This document shows, piece by piece, positions 1-9,612 of a stretch of DNA of 39,938 nucleotides (the first letter of the stretch is position 1; the number at the start of each line of letters is the position of its first letter). The stretch covers positions 120,454,518 through 120,494,455 of the forward strand of contig CM043958.1 of assembly GCA_014529385.2 (NCBI GenBank). The letters run 5' to 3'. The DNA is from Adiantum capillus-veneris (Eukaryota; Streptophyta; Polypodiopsida; Polypodiales; Pteridaceae). A program made the position numbers and the translations under genes. The notes beneath the pieces were generated by a model. It saw nothing but the letters and a program-made list of their open reading frames with translations. It did no database searches and was not told the DNA's origin.

Positions 1-63
1 TCCTATATATGCTTTTAGGGCCTTCACATTACGGAACACTTCTATAAAATGATTTACAAAGGG

Positions 64-69
64 GTGTGT

Positions 70-139
<70 letters not shown>
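64..139. repeat. Compound (GT)n-(GA)n microsatellite
   Basis: About 45 bp of GT dinucleotides (one TA interruption) runs directly into about 30 bp of GA. Any open frame across it is Cys-Val or Glu-Arg low complexity and not a gene. Confidence 0.95.
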
Positions 140-142
<3 letters not shown>

Positions 143-885
143 AGCACCTGAGAAAACGAGGGATTGCATGTTCCTAGATCATCCCCTTCCTAAGCATGGT
201 CCACTCCCTCTCGTGAGCCTATTCCACGTAGTGCCTTTCCCCCCTCTTCAACCATGCTACTCTCTCCTCTGCCCTCTCAATCTTCCTCTCAGTTCTCATC
301 TCACACACACAAAAAGGATTTCTGTCGAGTGAAAACAGTTGACAACCGCTGCAAAGAAGCAAGAAAGGAAGTTATCTTGTTGAAAACACAGATCCCAAAC
401 AATATCACCTCGTCCTAAAGAAACAGTTGAAAAAAGGGTGGGTGCAGACAATCTGCGTCCAAACAAAGAGCCTGCAGGCATTCTACAAGGGAACAGCTTG
501 CCATTCTATCGCCTGAGACATTTTACCTTTTCCTAATTACATCAATGCTCTGGTGTGGCTATTACATGCAAAGCGAACACGGTAACACAGCTAGCAAATC
601 AGGAACTATCCCCTCTTGACAAGCTTGATGATCAAAAAGCTCTTCTGAGGCTTGTCCTTGGGGATTAGAATGCCTTCAAGATACTATCATTGATACAATG
701 TAGAGGGCCTCTTAAAGGCAGGGCAAGATCCACAACTCATATAAACATAGGAAGAAAAAGACACATTCATGAAACAGATATAATTACACATAATGGAAAC
801 TACAGAGAACAACAGAAATTGATTCAACAAAACACAAATCCGAAAGCTTTCTAGTAAGTCAATTTGTCAAAACATCTAAGAACTT
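140..885 (-). other. Noncoding stretch, probably 3'UTR and downstream flank of the minus-strand exon
   Basis: No open frame of convincing composition is present. Read on the minus strand it is T-rich and follows directly on the stop codon at 886-888, as a plant 3'UTR would. Two pyrimidine-rich tracts ending in AG (near 350 and 800, minus strand) could be acceptors of a 3'UTR intron, but no matching donor is obvious. A clear AATAAA signal was not found, so the transcript end is not placed. Confidence 0.35.
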
Positions 886-1028
886 TTACAGTAAAGAGGA
901 ATGGAGTGAACCTGTTCTAAAAGATGCCCTTCCCTCTCTGTCTTGCACCAATTTAACCTGTTTTTCAGCATCCTCTTCATTCCCATCTGTTTGATACTCG
1001 AAACTAGCATCTTGATCAGCCAATTGTT
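886..1028 (-). CDS. Candidate 3'-terminal coding exon of an unidentified host gene
   Basis: On the minus strand, a branch-point-like ACTAAT (1044-1049), a T-rich tract and a TTCTAG acceptor (AG at 1029-1030) lead into 143 bp that is open to a TAA at 886-888. The first two bases complete a split codon. The 46 complete residues are Gln/Asp/Glu-rich at first (QLADQDASFEYQTDGNEEDA) and end RASFRTGSLHSSLL, a composition quite unlike the transposon proteins around it. I do not recognise the family; the short acidic, Ser-rich tail suggests a poorly conserved C-terminus. No upstream exon was found in the window, so the rest of the gene would lie beyond 39938. It could instead be a captured or dead gene fragment. 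Seen: splice signals and open frame. Inferred: that it is expressed. Confidence 0.5.
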
Positions 1029-1062
1029 CTAGAACCAAGAAAAATTAGTAAGAGAACAGAAC
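1029..1062 (-). promoter_or_regulatory. Putative 3' splice site (branch point, polypyrimidine tract, AG)
   Basis: Minus-strand order is ACTAAT (1044-1049), TTTTTCTTGGTT, then CTAG ending at 1029. Branch-to-AG distance is about 15-18 nt, at the short end of what plant introns use. It defines the start of the exon at 886-1028. Confidence 0.5.
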
Positions 1063-1111
1063 TAGAAATTTCTGAATGTTACTGAACTAAGACACTTGAT
1101 AAGTCAGTCAC

Positions 1112-1129
1112 GTCTCTCTCTCTCTCTCT

Positions 1130-1164
<35 letters not shown>

Positions 1165-1371
1165 TGCTCGCTTTGCTCTCTCCCACTGCCCCTATCCCCC
1201 GTTCCCTCTGTCCCGTTGCCGCTGCCCCCACCCCTTGCTCTCTCGCTGCCCCCCCCCCCCCCCCCCCCCCCCGCCCCCCCAAACGCACGCACACGCCTCC
1301 CCTGGCGCTCCGCTCCCTCCTGCTCTACCTGCAACCCCCCAACCGAGCGCTAACCTAACGCGTAGAGAGAG

Positions 1372-1406
<35 letters not shown>
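1112..1406. repeat. CT tract plus long poly-C and poly-G homopolymers
   Basis: A short CT run (1112-1131) is followed by C32 (1133-1164), a C/T-rich spacer, C24 (1249-1272, then seven more C after one G) and G30 (1377-1406). The opposed C and G runs could pair with each other. Poly-Pro and poly-Gly open frames here are artefacts of the homopolymers. Confidence 0.9.
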
Positions 1407-1407
<1 letters not shown>

Positions 1408-1566
1408 AGAGAGAGAAAGAGGGGAAAAATTGCATAGAGAGAGAAAGAGGAAAAAAAAAGTGGCGTAAAGAGAGCGGGAGGGAAAATCCCATGGAGAGAG
1501 AAAAAAACAAAAATAAAAAAGAGAGATAAATAGCGTAGAGAGAGAAAGGAGAGAGTCTCTGCTTGC

Positions 1567-1568
<2 letters not shown>
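1362..1568. repeat. Degenerate TAGAGAGAGAAAGAGG tandem repeat
   Basis: About six diverged units begin TAGAGAGAGAAA or similar, near 1363, 1407, 1434, 1466, 1491 and 1535, most preceded by GCG or GCA and separated by A-rich or G-rich filler of 10-25 bp. They lead into the pure GA tract. In the LINE-A orientation this reads as repeated CTCTCTCTATGC units beyond the element's CT tail. Confidence 0.7.

Positions 1569-1618
<50 letters not shown>
1569..1618. repeat. (AG)25 microsatellite, the CT tail of LINE-A on the minus strand
   Basis: A pure 50-bp dinucleotide run that abuts the 3' end of minus-strand LINE-A. In that element's own orientation it is (CT)25, the same tail seen after LINE-B and LINE-C. 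Confidence 0.9.
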
Positions 1619-1621
<3 letters not shown>

Positions 1622-1844
1622 AACGTCTATGAAAGGCCGAAGTCGGCCTATGAGACAAATCAAAGTACATGAGGTGGGTGTCCTCTATGTAAAGGATAAA
1701 AGGTACAAAAGTAAAGGTGACTATCCTGTATGATGACTGGGGGAGGAAAGTGAATCAAGGGCGTGGATGGAGCTCCAAAACTGAGGAAAAGATGTAATCC
1801 TATATGCTGGGGTAGAATGTACAATCATAAGATGAAATGATGTC

Positions 1845-3314
1845 CTATCTCCGGCTCCATCCAGTACCATAATCAGGGTGTAGTACACGATGCATGGGCG
1901 GGTAGGGTGTGAACAGTCCTCGTAAGATGGTTGCTGGATCTGCAAAAGCCCGGAGGCATCTATCCTCCAAAGATCTGTAATAGTGCTCCTGGATCTCGCT
2001 CTGATGTAGGCAAGGCACCCTACATCCATGGGGACGTGGGCATCTGCGAGCTCGGGCCTCCCCAGCCTGCTGTAGAGTCACTCCTGTTTGGATGGTCGGA
2101 GGTGGTGGTGCTGCTATGGTCTTCTGAAAAAATTATGTGAGTTGTGTCTGGCGCTTGTCTCTCACAGATGATGCTACCTGGAGGAGGGAGTCCCGATGTT
2201 GCTGTATCTCGAGGAGAAAGCGGCCGAACTGTCGCTGGTCTCTAGACTCAAAAATCTGATGTAGAGTGGGCTGATCTGTTAACAAGGTCAGGTATCTGCC
2301 TCTGATCTCCTCATATGCTCTACATCTGCAAACATAGTGCTCCTCGCTCTCAATCTCTGCTGTGCAAAGTCTGTATATCCTCTCTGCTCTGGGGACATGT
2401 GTAGCTCACCCTGCCTCAATCTCTAGCCGGTGTGATGATACTCTAAGTTGTCCAATGGCGACCCGTGCTCTATGTGGCATGTAAATATCCATGTATCTCG
2501 GTCTCTGGATGAACCCATCTGCTAGGATGGTCAGAAAGTGATCTCTGTAGTACTACCTCTTCATGGGGAGAGGCTCTCTGGGTGTGGTCCATGTCTCCCT
2601 AATGTAGGGTCTGTGATGTCCAAACCATGGGATGTAAACCACTCTATGACCTGTGAGTACCATGCTCTCGTGTCACCCTCCTGATGCAGCTGTATCGATG
2701 CCTCAAAAGCTCTACAGGTGAGTCTGTCTGGTGGGAGCTCTCGCATGCGTTGAAAGAAACAAATCGTCTGGAAAAGGGCCTCTACTAGCATCGGTGGTGT
2801 GGCTAGCTCTGCTGTGATGATGTCATGTGGGACTGAGGGTTTGCTGTGGAGCAAACGAGAGATCATAATGATCTGTGGTCGCTCTATTTGTGTCCATAGA
2901 GGTGCTCAGAGTCCTGGTGCCCATACTATCGCGGCATACATCATGGCAGGTGTGACCAGAGTGTCAAGAATAGAGTGTGCTCCTCCGATAGCTCAATCCG
3001 TATCCACATGTGCGTGCCTCTGGGTCGCGGGCTACTATCTGTATCCTGTTATGAAGTGAGCAGCGATAGGGGATTGCTACTCCGCTAGATCCTCTAGAAG
3101 TGTTGTGCCGTGTACACTTTCTGTGTAGAGACTTCCACTGGTAATCCTGTACTCGAGGTAGGCCTCTCTCGGGACTCACATGTGTCTCTGCGAGTAGAAC
3201 AATGTCTCGGTCATGCATCACCTCCTCTAGTCTCCCTGGATGTGATGTGTCCAGAGAGCCATTGTAGTTCCAAACTGCCATGTGTATCTCCTCGTATATT
3301 GTCCCATAGGCCAC
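1845..3314 (-). pseudogene. LINE-A ORF2 remnant: endonuclease N-terminus joined to C-terminal zinc-knuckle region
   Basis: The frame opens with MAYGTIYEEIHMAVWNYNGS, the start of the apurinic-like endonuclease (DIVLLAETH is the metal-binding E motif), and runs to about 2990. There it jumps to sequence equivalent to the post-RT region of LINE-B (SILDTLVTPAMMYAAIVWAP, then ISRLL..SVPHDII.AELA). By comparison with LINE-B about 2.1 kb is missing: the end of the endonuclease and the whole RT core. A zinc-knuckle-like RLCTAEIESEEHYVCRC lies near 2370. In-frame stops occur in the C-terminal part, including a TAA at 2133-2135 where relatives read DFF; beyond it the frame continues to 1845. Confidence 0.75.
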
Positions 3315-3320
3315 GAGTCC

Positions 3321-4241
3321 CTATGCTACGGCCTTGCCATCAATGATGACTCGACCGTCTCGGTAGGAGGCCCGTTTCCCCTCTTTGCGTGCTTGTTGTA
3401 CTCGGGGCATGCATGCTCTCCTATGTTCTACTTGCATCTTTGTGAGGTCATCATCAAGGTAAACGGGTGCCCCTATGAGGCCTCGTAGGATGACCCTCTT
3501 GCGGATGAAGAGGGTACGGGCTTCTTCCGATGGAAATTGGAGGATGAGGGCCCTCTTTTTAGTTGGGTCTTTACCGACTCTCCAAGCTTTAGTGAAGGGG
3601 GTTGGGTCTTCTATCTTGTACCCAAGTTTCGTACATAGGGTTTTGCCATCTTTCTTGGGAGTGGAGTCTTTCCCTTCTTCCATGCTGGTGACTCGTACAT
3701 TTAGGCGGCGGGCATCTCGCATCTTCTCCTCTTCGAGTGTGGTGTGTACAAGGAGGGCCTCTTCCTTGTGAGCGTCCTCTTTGGCTTCTTTTTTGAGGTT
3801 CTTCTTGACCACCTCCACCCACCCTTCCTTTGTGGCCTCGAGCTTGTCTTCCAAGCTTTCGGTGAGAGCTTTGGTGAGTTTTTCCTTGATGGCCTCTTTG
3901 GTTTCATTGTTTATTTCACCTTCCTCGGGGGTGAGGGATGCGATTGAAACATTGAGGATGGCCATTTGTTCTTGCATCTCCTCCTTCTCCTTTTTCCATC
4001 CTTCTTGGGCCTCCTTCCACATCGCGAGCTCCTTCCTTGTCTCCTCGTCTATAATCTCTTTTTCTTTGACCCACTCCTCTTTCCCCTTATTCAAAGCTTC
4101 CACTTTCTTCTCGAGCTTGGAGAAACGATTGATGATAGTGTTGACGGCGGAATCCGTCATTTTCTTGTTCTCCTTGATTGTGGCATTGAGCTTGTAGTCC
4201 ATCTTGGTTATTTCCTCCTTGGTCACTCCTCCTTTTGCCAT
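3321..4241 (-). CDS. LINE-A ORF1 protein (coiled coil plus nucleic-acid-binding C-terminal domain)
   Basis: An uninterrupted 306-codon frame from ATG at 4239-4241. Residues about 10-160 are Lys/Glu-rich and heptad-like, a likely trimerising or oligomerising coiled coil. From about residue 178 the C-terminal domain follows the pattern of the LINE-B/C ORF1 proteins: LNVRV, AWRVG, RALILQFPS, LDDDLT and a terminal YRDGRVIIDG. By analogy with L1 ORF1p the protein would bind element RNA as a chaperone in a cytoplasmic RNP. It is the longest intact LINE protein in the window, although its own ORF2 is gutted, so any mobility would need ORF2 supplied in trans. The stop is 7 bp before the ORF2 start. 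The similarity to L1 ORF1p is by architecture, not a database match. Confidence 0.8.
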   Translation of the reverse strand: MAKGGVTKEEITKMDYKLNATIKENKKMTDSAVNTIINRFSKLEKKVEALNKGKEEWVKEKEIIDEETRKELAMWKEAQEGWKKEKEEMQEQMAILNVSIASLTPEEGEINNETKEAIKEKLTKALTESLEDKLEATKEGWVEVVKKNLKKEAKEDAHKEEALLVHTTLEEEKMRDARRLNVRVTSMEEGKDSTPKKDGKTLCTKLGYKIEDPTPFTKAWRVGKDPTKKRALILQFPSEEARTLFIRKRVILRGLIGAPVYLDDDLTKMQVEHRRACMPRVQQARKEGKRASYRDGRVIIDGKAVA

Positions 4242-4416
4242 CTCGGAGCTTTCTTGATTTATTCGCTTATCTGTCGTGGCTCAAGTGTTGAGGGGAGTCA
4301 TGATGAAAGATAGTGCAATGAGGGGGCAATAAACGGGGGTATGGGCGGTAGCACTGGCGAGGGTGCAGGTGCAGCAGCAGGTGGGACTAAAGTGGGGCGG
4401 CATCACTGGTGCAGGT

Positions 4417-4450
4417 ACACACACACACACACACATAGAGAGAGAAAATA
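4417..4450. repeat. (AC)9-TAGAGAGAG spacer between head-to-head LINEs
   Basis: A short AC run (4417-4435) followed by TAGAGAGAGAAAATAAA separates the 5' ends of LINE-A (minus) and LINE-B (plus). It probably is the remnant of the microsatellite that received LINE-A. Confidence 0.7.
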
Positions 4451-4489
4451 AAAAATAAAAAAAATCACTTCTGTATCCCTCTCCCTCTC

Positions 4490-5398
4490 TTGATTTTCCC
4501 GTCAATCGTGAGAAAGGAGAACGGCAAGGATGACCCGGTGGAGGATGCCATCCAAAAATGCAAAGAAGAATTGAGCAAGTTCCTCAGCAAGATCAACCGC
4601 CGCCTCCTAGGTACTATTAACAAACTCGACGCACGCGTAGCAACACAAGAAAGCACGATACATACACTTGAGGATCGCATGAAGGCCCAAGATGAGGAAA
4701 TCGCAGTACTCAAGAAAGAGCTTGCAGAGGTGCGATCGCAGAATGTCCTCAAAGAAGGAGAGCTTCAAGCCTCTATCATTGAAGAACTTAACACGATTAA
4801 GGAACAAGTACGGGCCATCAAGGAAGGTGGGGAGTAACAAAAATAAATGACGACCTCGTGGGTAGATGTCATCACAAAGACCCAGCAAAAAGCAGAAAAG
4901 GCCAAAAAATGGATCAAGATTGTCAAGAAAGGAAAAGGCAAGGAAATAACCGCCACTCCCACGCCAACCATCATCAACTTGACACTAGAAGAGGAGCAAA
5001 GGAGACGTGTACAGGCCTTACACGTAAGGATAGGTGGCCTCAGAGACCAAGATAATGTAGATAAAGAGGTGAAAGAACTCATGACTTTGGTGAAAGTCAG
5101 CGAGCAGACGCACACGAGGGCTTGGAGAGTGGGCACTAAGAAAAGTGGGAGCAACGGAGAAACCTCGAAGGAAAGGGCACTCATTCTCAGATTCCCCTCC
5201 ATGGAAGCGAAGAAAGACTTCTTGAAGAAGAGACCGACTCTAAAGAAGACTGGCAACTTTCTTGGAGATGACCTCACCCTCTCGCAGATTGCTCATATGC
5301 AAGAAGTAATGCCGGAAATAAGAGCAGCAAGGGAAAAGGGGAAGATTGCTTTTTACAGGGATGGAAAGGTGGTGATATTGGAGCGACGCCCCGCATGA
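4490..5398 (+). pseudogene. LINE-B ORF1, split by two in-frame stops
   Basis: The first 115 codons are coiled-coil (INRRLLGTINKLDARVATQE, then repeated Glu/Lys heptads). Two TAA codons (4835-4837 and 4844-4846) interrupt the frame, which then continues in the same phase from MTTSWVDV at 4847 to TGA at 5396-5398. LINE-C reads through the same place (EEEEQKARTTSSWAE), so the stops are mutations and not a gene boundary. The C-terminal domain has LHVRIGGL, AWRVG, RALILRFPS, GDDLTLSQ and FYRDGKVVI, matching LINE-A. ORF2 starts about 30 bp downstream. Confidence 0.8.
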
Positions 5399-5428
5399 CG
5401 GTGCGAGACCTATGGGACCACACTAAAG

Positions 5429-8077
5429 ATGGCAACCTGGAATTGTAATGGGTCACTCCGTCTTGATGTAGGGGCCTTCGAGAATAGCTTCACGAGGAGA
5501 GACATCATTTTCTACTCTTAGACGCATCAAGCACCTGGACAATCCATGCCACAGGTGAGCGGATATAGATGGGAGACAGCCTGCAGAGACAGGAGACCAA
5601 ATCGGACCATCGAGGACGGGGCTCAAGGGGAGTGGCAGTTCTATTCAGGGAGGAACTGCAGCCATTGATATATATAGCACACAAGGATGAACAGGCTAGG
5701 TACATGTGGGTGAGGCTCAGGGCAGAGACGGGCAGAGACCTCTACATTGCTATTTGTTACTTTCCTCCTCGTACGTCAATATATGCTCACCTAGAGGACA
5801 ATCCCCCTTTGCTATTTTGGATCATGACATATGGGAGTTTTCCAAGCATAGTGACATTATCATACTAGGGGAATTCAATGCTAGGACTGCCCACCACCAG
5901 ACAATATTTTATGATACTTCCGAAGAGATGCTTAGGGAGTTGGACGTCACAGAGATGGGTCTATCCAAACTATCACAAGATGAGGAATACACTGAATATG
6001 GCAGATACTTGATAGATATGGGAACCGCACATAGATTGGCCATTGTGAATGGCCTACAAAGATTTTTCGACAGCTGGAGGTTTTACTTGCTTTCCACACC
6101 AACATGGTGCCAGCACAGTGGATTATGTTATGGCCCAGCCAGGTCTCATTCCATTCTTTCAGGACTTCATGGTGGGCACTAGGCCAGTTGGAGTAGCAGT
6201 TAATCATGCTATCGTGTCTTTCACCCTGACCTTTCAGTTCAGCACAGCTCCATTAGGAGAGGTCCCCACACACACTGGGTATGCCTTCATAAAGGAGACG
6301 GATTTTGTGTATATGGATGATATATACAGGCAGCTATGGACCCAGAAGCCGGGACGGACACTAGATGAACTCACTCAGGTACTGACAGAGACGCTCCATG
6401 ATGCAACATCAGAGGCATACCCCCACAGCCAGCCCACACGGAGACGATCTGGGAGCATGCCCCAGAACAGTTGGTATGATGAGGAGTGCAAAGAGACGAG
6501 GATCAAATTACAGAGGGAAGTGCTCATGGGTATTACCACACAGACAGTCATGGATTATCTTTCACCCCATTATGCGACGAAAGAAAAGGGCTTATCTATC
6601 TCAGCTAGAGTAGGATCTATATCAGTTATTTATTAAGTGAGGACTCAGGCGAAGCATGGAGGCTATTCCACGAGCATTCACCACCACCAGCGGTCACCTC
6701 CACTGAGACATGGGGGGAATATGCCACATCTCTCTACACAGCATCAGGGCAACCACCTTTGCCGGACCCACTAGAGACATGCCTGGAGACATGTTCTTTC
6801 TTTACTGCCGAGAGGGTAAGGAAAGCCATTGACAAGATGAAGACAAGGAGAGCACATGATCATGATGGTCTGCTAGCAGAGCACTTCATCCATGCCATAG
6901 ATATGCTTGTAGAGCTCCTGGCTATGATGTTTAATCGAGCCATGTATGAAGGCTTCCCGTAGACTTGGAGATGTCTTTGATTGTGCCTATTTTCAAGTCA
7001 GGAGATCCCATGATTCCCGGGAATTATCGCACCATCATGGTGGGTCACACATTAGCTAGGTTGTATGCATCCCTTCTTCAGTAGGAGCTGAGTAGATGGG
7101 CAAAGCGAGAGGGCATAAGAGCACCAGGGCAAGCAGGTTTTAGGAGAGGTTTCTCCACTCTTGACCAGATTCTGACACTCAGAGCTATTATTGAGGAGGG
7201 TAGACACCATGGCAAGAGGATCTATTGTAGCTTTGTGGATTTCCGCAAAGCTTTTGACACAGTGCCAAGAGCCAGACTTATACGCAGACTACAAGACATG
7301 GGTGTGCCTATAGAGCTGATATGGGGTATTCTGGCTCTATACAAGACAGTGATGGGGCGGGTACGCACCAAGGAGGGTATGTCTGACATGGTCCACTCCA
7401 CTATTGGAGCAAAGCAGGGATGCCCCCTATCCCCGACTCTTTTTGAGATGTATGTGGATGAGTTTTCAGACTATGTAGAGCGTCAGGGAGACACGGGGGC
7501 TCAGCTAGCAGGGACATGGATTCCGTTGTTACTGTATGCTATTGATATCTGACTCTCCAGAGGGGATGCAACGTCATTTGGATGCTCTGCATACATTTCC
7601 TCGTGATAGTGGATTGTCTGTTAATCTGGGGAAAACCAAGGTTATGGTGTTCAACATTACACCATACTGGGTCAGGAGGTCGGCACCCACATTTACGTAT
7701 GGCCAGGAGATTGTGGAGTACACAGATGCATATACTTATCTTGGGGTAGTCTTCGGGGGACCGGTGTTTTCACTAAGGAGAGCATCAGAGACTAGACTGA
7801 CAAGAGCATATGTAGCTTTGGGAGGACTGGAGAGGATGTGTTCGCAGGTTCAGTTTCAGGAACTGCGAACAAAGCTCTGTCTTTTTGACACTCTACTGAC
7901 TCCTCCTATGCTCTATGGAGTTCAGGTATGGGGACCCTCAGTAGACCACCATGGGAGATCTGGCAACATTGATGGATGGAGATGTATAGAGAGGCTTCTA
8001 GTCTCTATGATCGCTCGGATGATTCGAGCTAAGGCCTCAGTGCCACATGAGATTATCTGAGCTGAGCTAGCCTGCCG

Positions 8078-8136
<59 letters not shown>

Positions 8137-9100
8137 GTGGTGGAGGCATTGACTATGGGATCTCCCAGGGATAGATACGCTCGGCTTGCCCTCGAGTCAT
8201 CTCGACAACTAGCTCTACAAGGCGATACAGCATGTTGGTATGGACAGATGACAGTATGGTTTCAGTCGCATGGTCTAAACATGGATAGACTACCTCCGTT
8301 TCAATACTCCTTGGATGCACCCTCCCTGTCTCTCACACAGACAGAGATCAACAGACTCACACGCCAGGATCTCATTTAGCTAGATACTGGGAACACATGG
8401 ATAAAGCCGACACAAGAGTTGGGCACGAAGATGGCCTTTTACAAAGAGCATCTTCTCCAACTCACAAAGGATGGCTTTGTGACTAGGCCTGCATACATGG
8501 ATACGCACTTATCTCATGGGATAAGATGCGCTATTGGGCAGATACGCACATCCTCACATCAGCTCCAGATCGAGACTGGACGTTTTCGAGGGGTGGCAGC
8601 AGGGGCCAGGATATGTCACCTATGTAACTTAGAGCCAGAGACAGACTGCACTACACATGTCACTGCCCAGCGTACTATGAGATACGCAGCTGCTTCCACT
8701 ACCTGTTCAAAGAAGGTTTCGGACCTTTTTCTAGAGTCATGAGATACAAGGATCAAAGATGTCTCGGATTGTTCCTGCTAGAGCTGCGCAGACTTAGGGA
8801 GAGCTTGCTGAGGACATCAGGGGATAGACAGCCTCAGAAACGAATCACAGATTTTTGTCACCAGCCAAAGGAGAGCCAAGGGAGCAATCATTATAGCAGA
8901 TCTCACAACCTGATACTAGAGGTACGTTGCTTGACCGAGCCAATGAACTTGGCAGATCCAGATGCCCACGACCTCGGGGGGTCTTCCACTACCGGCGAAG
9001 GCTGCAACAGAAGATACAGATCACTTTAGCTCGACATGCAAGACGTCCAACTAGAGTACTGACCATGGAGGAGGTCGATGAGAAATTTCATGTGAACCCA
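5429..9100 (+). pseudogene. LINE-B ORF2: endonuclease, reverse transcriptase and zinc knuckle, degenerate
   Basis: Starts MATWNCNGSLRLDVGAFENS. Endonuclease landmarks: DIIFYS followed by a stop where LINE-D keeps YETHQAPGQ, AICYFPP (about 5755), GEFNART (about 5870) and STVDYV with a downstream NHA (6115-6215). RT landmarks: KMKTRRAHDHDGLLAEHFIH (about 6835), QAGFRRGFSTLDQ (about 7130), VDFRKAFDTVPRARL (7235-7280) and GAKQGCPLSPTLFEMYVDE (about 7410). The catalytic YxDD is ruined: LLYAIDI followed by a stop at about 7535, with about 9 bp missing relative to its sisters. The CCHC-like knuckle is near 8610 (ICHLCNLEPETD) but damaged. Stops and frameshifts occur throughout, and a C57 run interrupts the post-RT region. 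Confidence 0.85.
8078..8134. repeat. 57-bp poly-C tract inside LINE-B ORF2
   Basis: LINE-C has seven Cs at the homologous place (GCTGCCCCCCCTCTCG) and LINE-D only three. LINE-B has an uninterrupted C57 and has lost some flanking codons. It is either a homopolymer expansion or an assembly problem. Confidence 0.9.
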
Positions 9101-9269
9101 CCAAACACCCCCCCACCCTCTCCTATTTCCTTTCTCCTTAGTGTTCCAGTGTTAGTTCTTTGTAACTTTGTAATTTCCGTACTCAGACATGGTATCAGAT
9201 TCACTAGTTGTAACTTTTTGGTCTTATAGGTCATTTTGGCCTTTTGAAGACGTTAATATAAAATTTCAT

Positions 9270-9273
<4 letters not shown>

Positions 9274-9345
<72 letters not shown>
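9274..9345. repeat. (TC)36 microsatellite, 3' tail of LINE-B
   Basis: A pure 72-bp CT tract immediately after the LINE-B 3'UTR end CATTTCATTCCA. Confidence 0.95.
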
Positions 9346-9348
<3 letters not shown>

Positions 9349-9612
9349 CCATGCAGGTACGCGTGCTGGCAGAAGTTCACGGTGCAGGTTAAAGGTTCGC
9401 TGCAGGCTGAGTTCACTTCTTTGCAAGACGTTCATGTGCATTGGAACAGCAGCCTGAACAACAGCAAAGCCGCTCTCACCACCAGGCCGAAACAGGGTGC
9501 AGCGACTAGCAGCAGACCAGCGACTGTGCAGCACGCCCTCGTGGCGGCAGAAGCAAAGGAAGGGGGACTCGTGCAGATTTAGGGCTTGCAGGAATAGAGA
9601 ACAGGTCATACA

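Larger units (their letters stand above)
1619..4416 (-). mobile_element. LINE-A: non-LTR retrotransposon with intact ORF1 and internally deleted ORF2
   Basis: Minus-strand element: about 175 bp of 5' leader (4242-4416), ORF1 (3321-4241), an ORF2 remnant (1845-3314), a 3' region (1619-1844) and a CT tail. It belongs to the same broad LINE group as LINE-B/C/D but is a clearly diverged subfamily (for example DIVLLAETHVSPERG where the others have DIIFYSETHQAPGQ). Its 5' side has TCTCTCTCTA (minus strand, about 4435-4444) plus a GT run, so CT-type sequence lies at both ends. No simple TSD could be assigned because the flanks are microsatellite. Confidence 0.8.
4451..9273 (+). mobile_element. LINE-B: near full-length but inactive non-LTR retrotransposon
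   Basis: In order: short 5' leader, ORF1 (4490-5398), ORF2 (5429 to about 9100), a 3'UTR ending CATTTCATTCCAT, then a 72-bp CT tail. It has the two-ORF layout of L1-type elements: coiled-coil ORF1, APE-like endonuclease, RT and a C-terminal CCHC-like knuckle. Many stops and frameshifts show it is dead. The exact 5' boundary is uncertain because the upstream flank is low complexity. Confidence 0.85.

Noticed and set aside
296-481. 61-codon minus-strand frame in the left flank
   Set aside because: No motif; lies in the probable 3'UTR and overlaps a CA-rich stretch.
1096-1568. Pro-rich, Gly-rich and Ser/Leu-rich open frames on both strands
   Set aside because: They are translations of homopolymers and CT/GA repeats, with no other composition.
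3475-4313. Plus-strand frames rich in Phe, Leu and Ser
   Set aside because: Antisense of the Lys/Glu-rich LINE-A ORF1; the hydrophobic look is the complement of Lys/Glu codons.
4835-4849. Two separate small genes in LINE-B ORF1
   Set aside because: Both halves are in one frame, split by two TAA codons that LINE-C lacks, so it is one broken ORF1.
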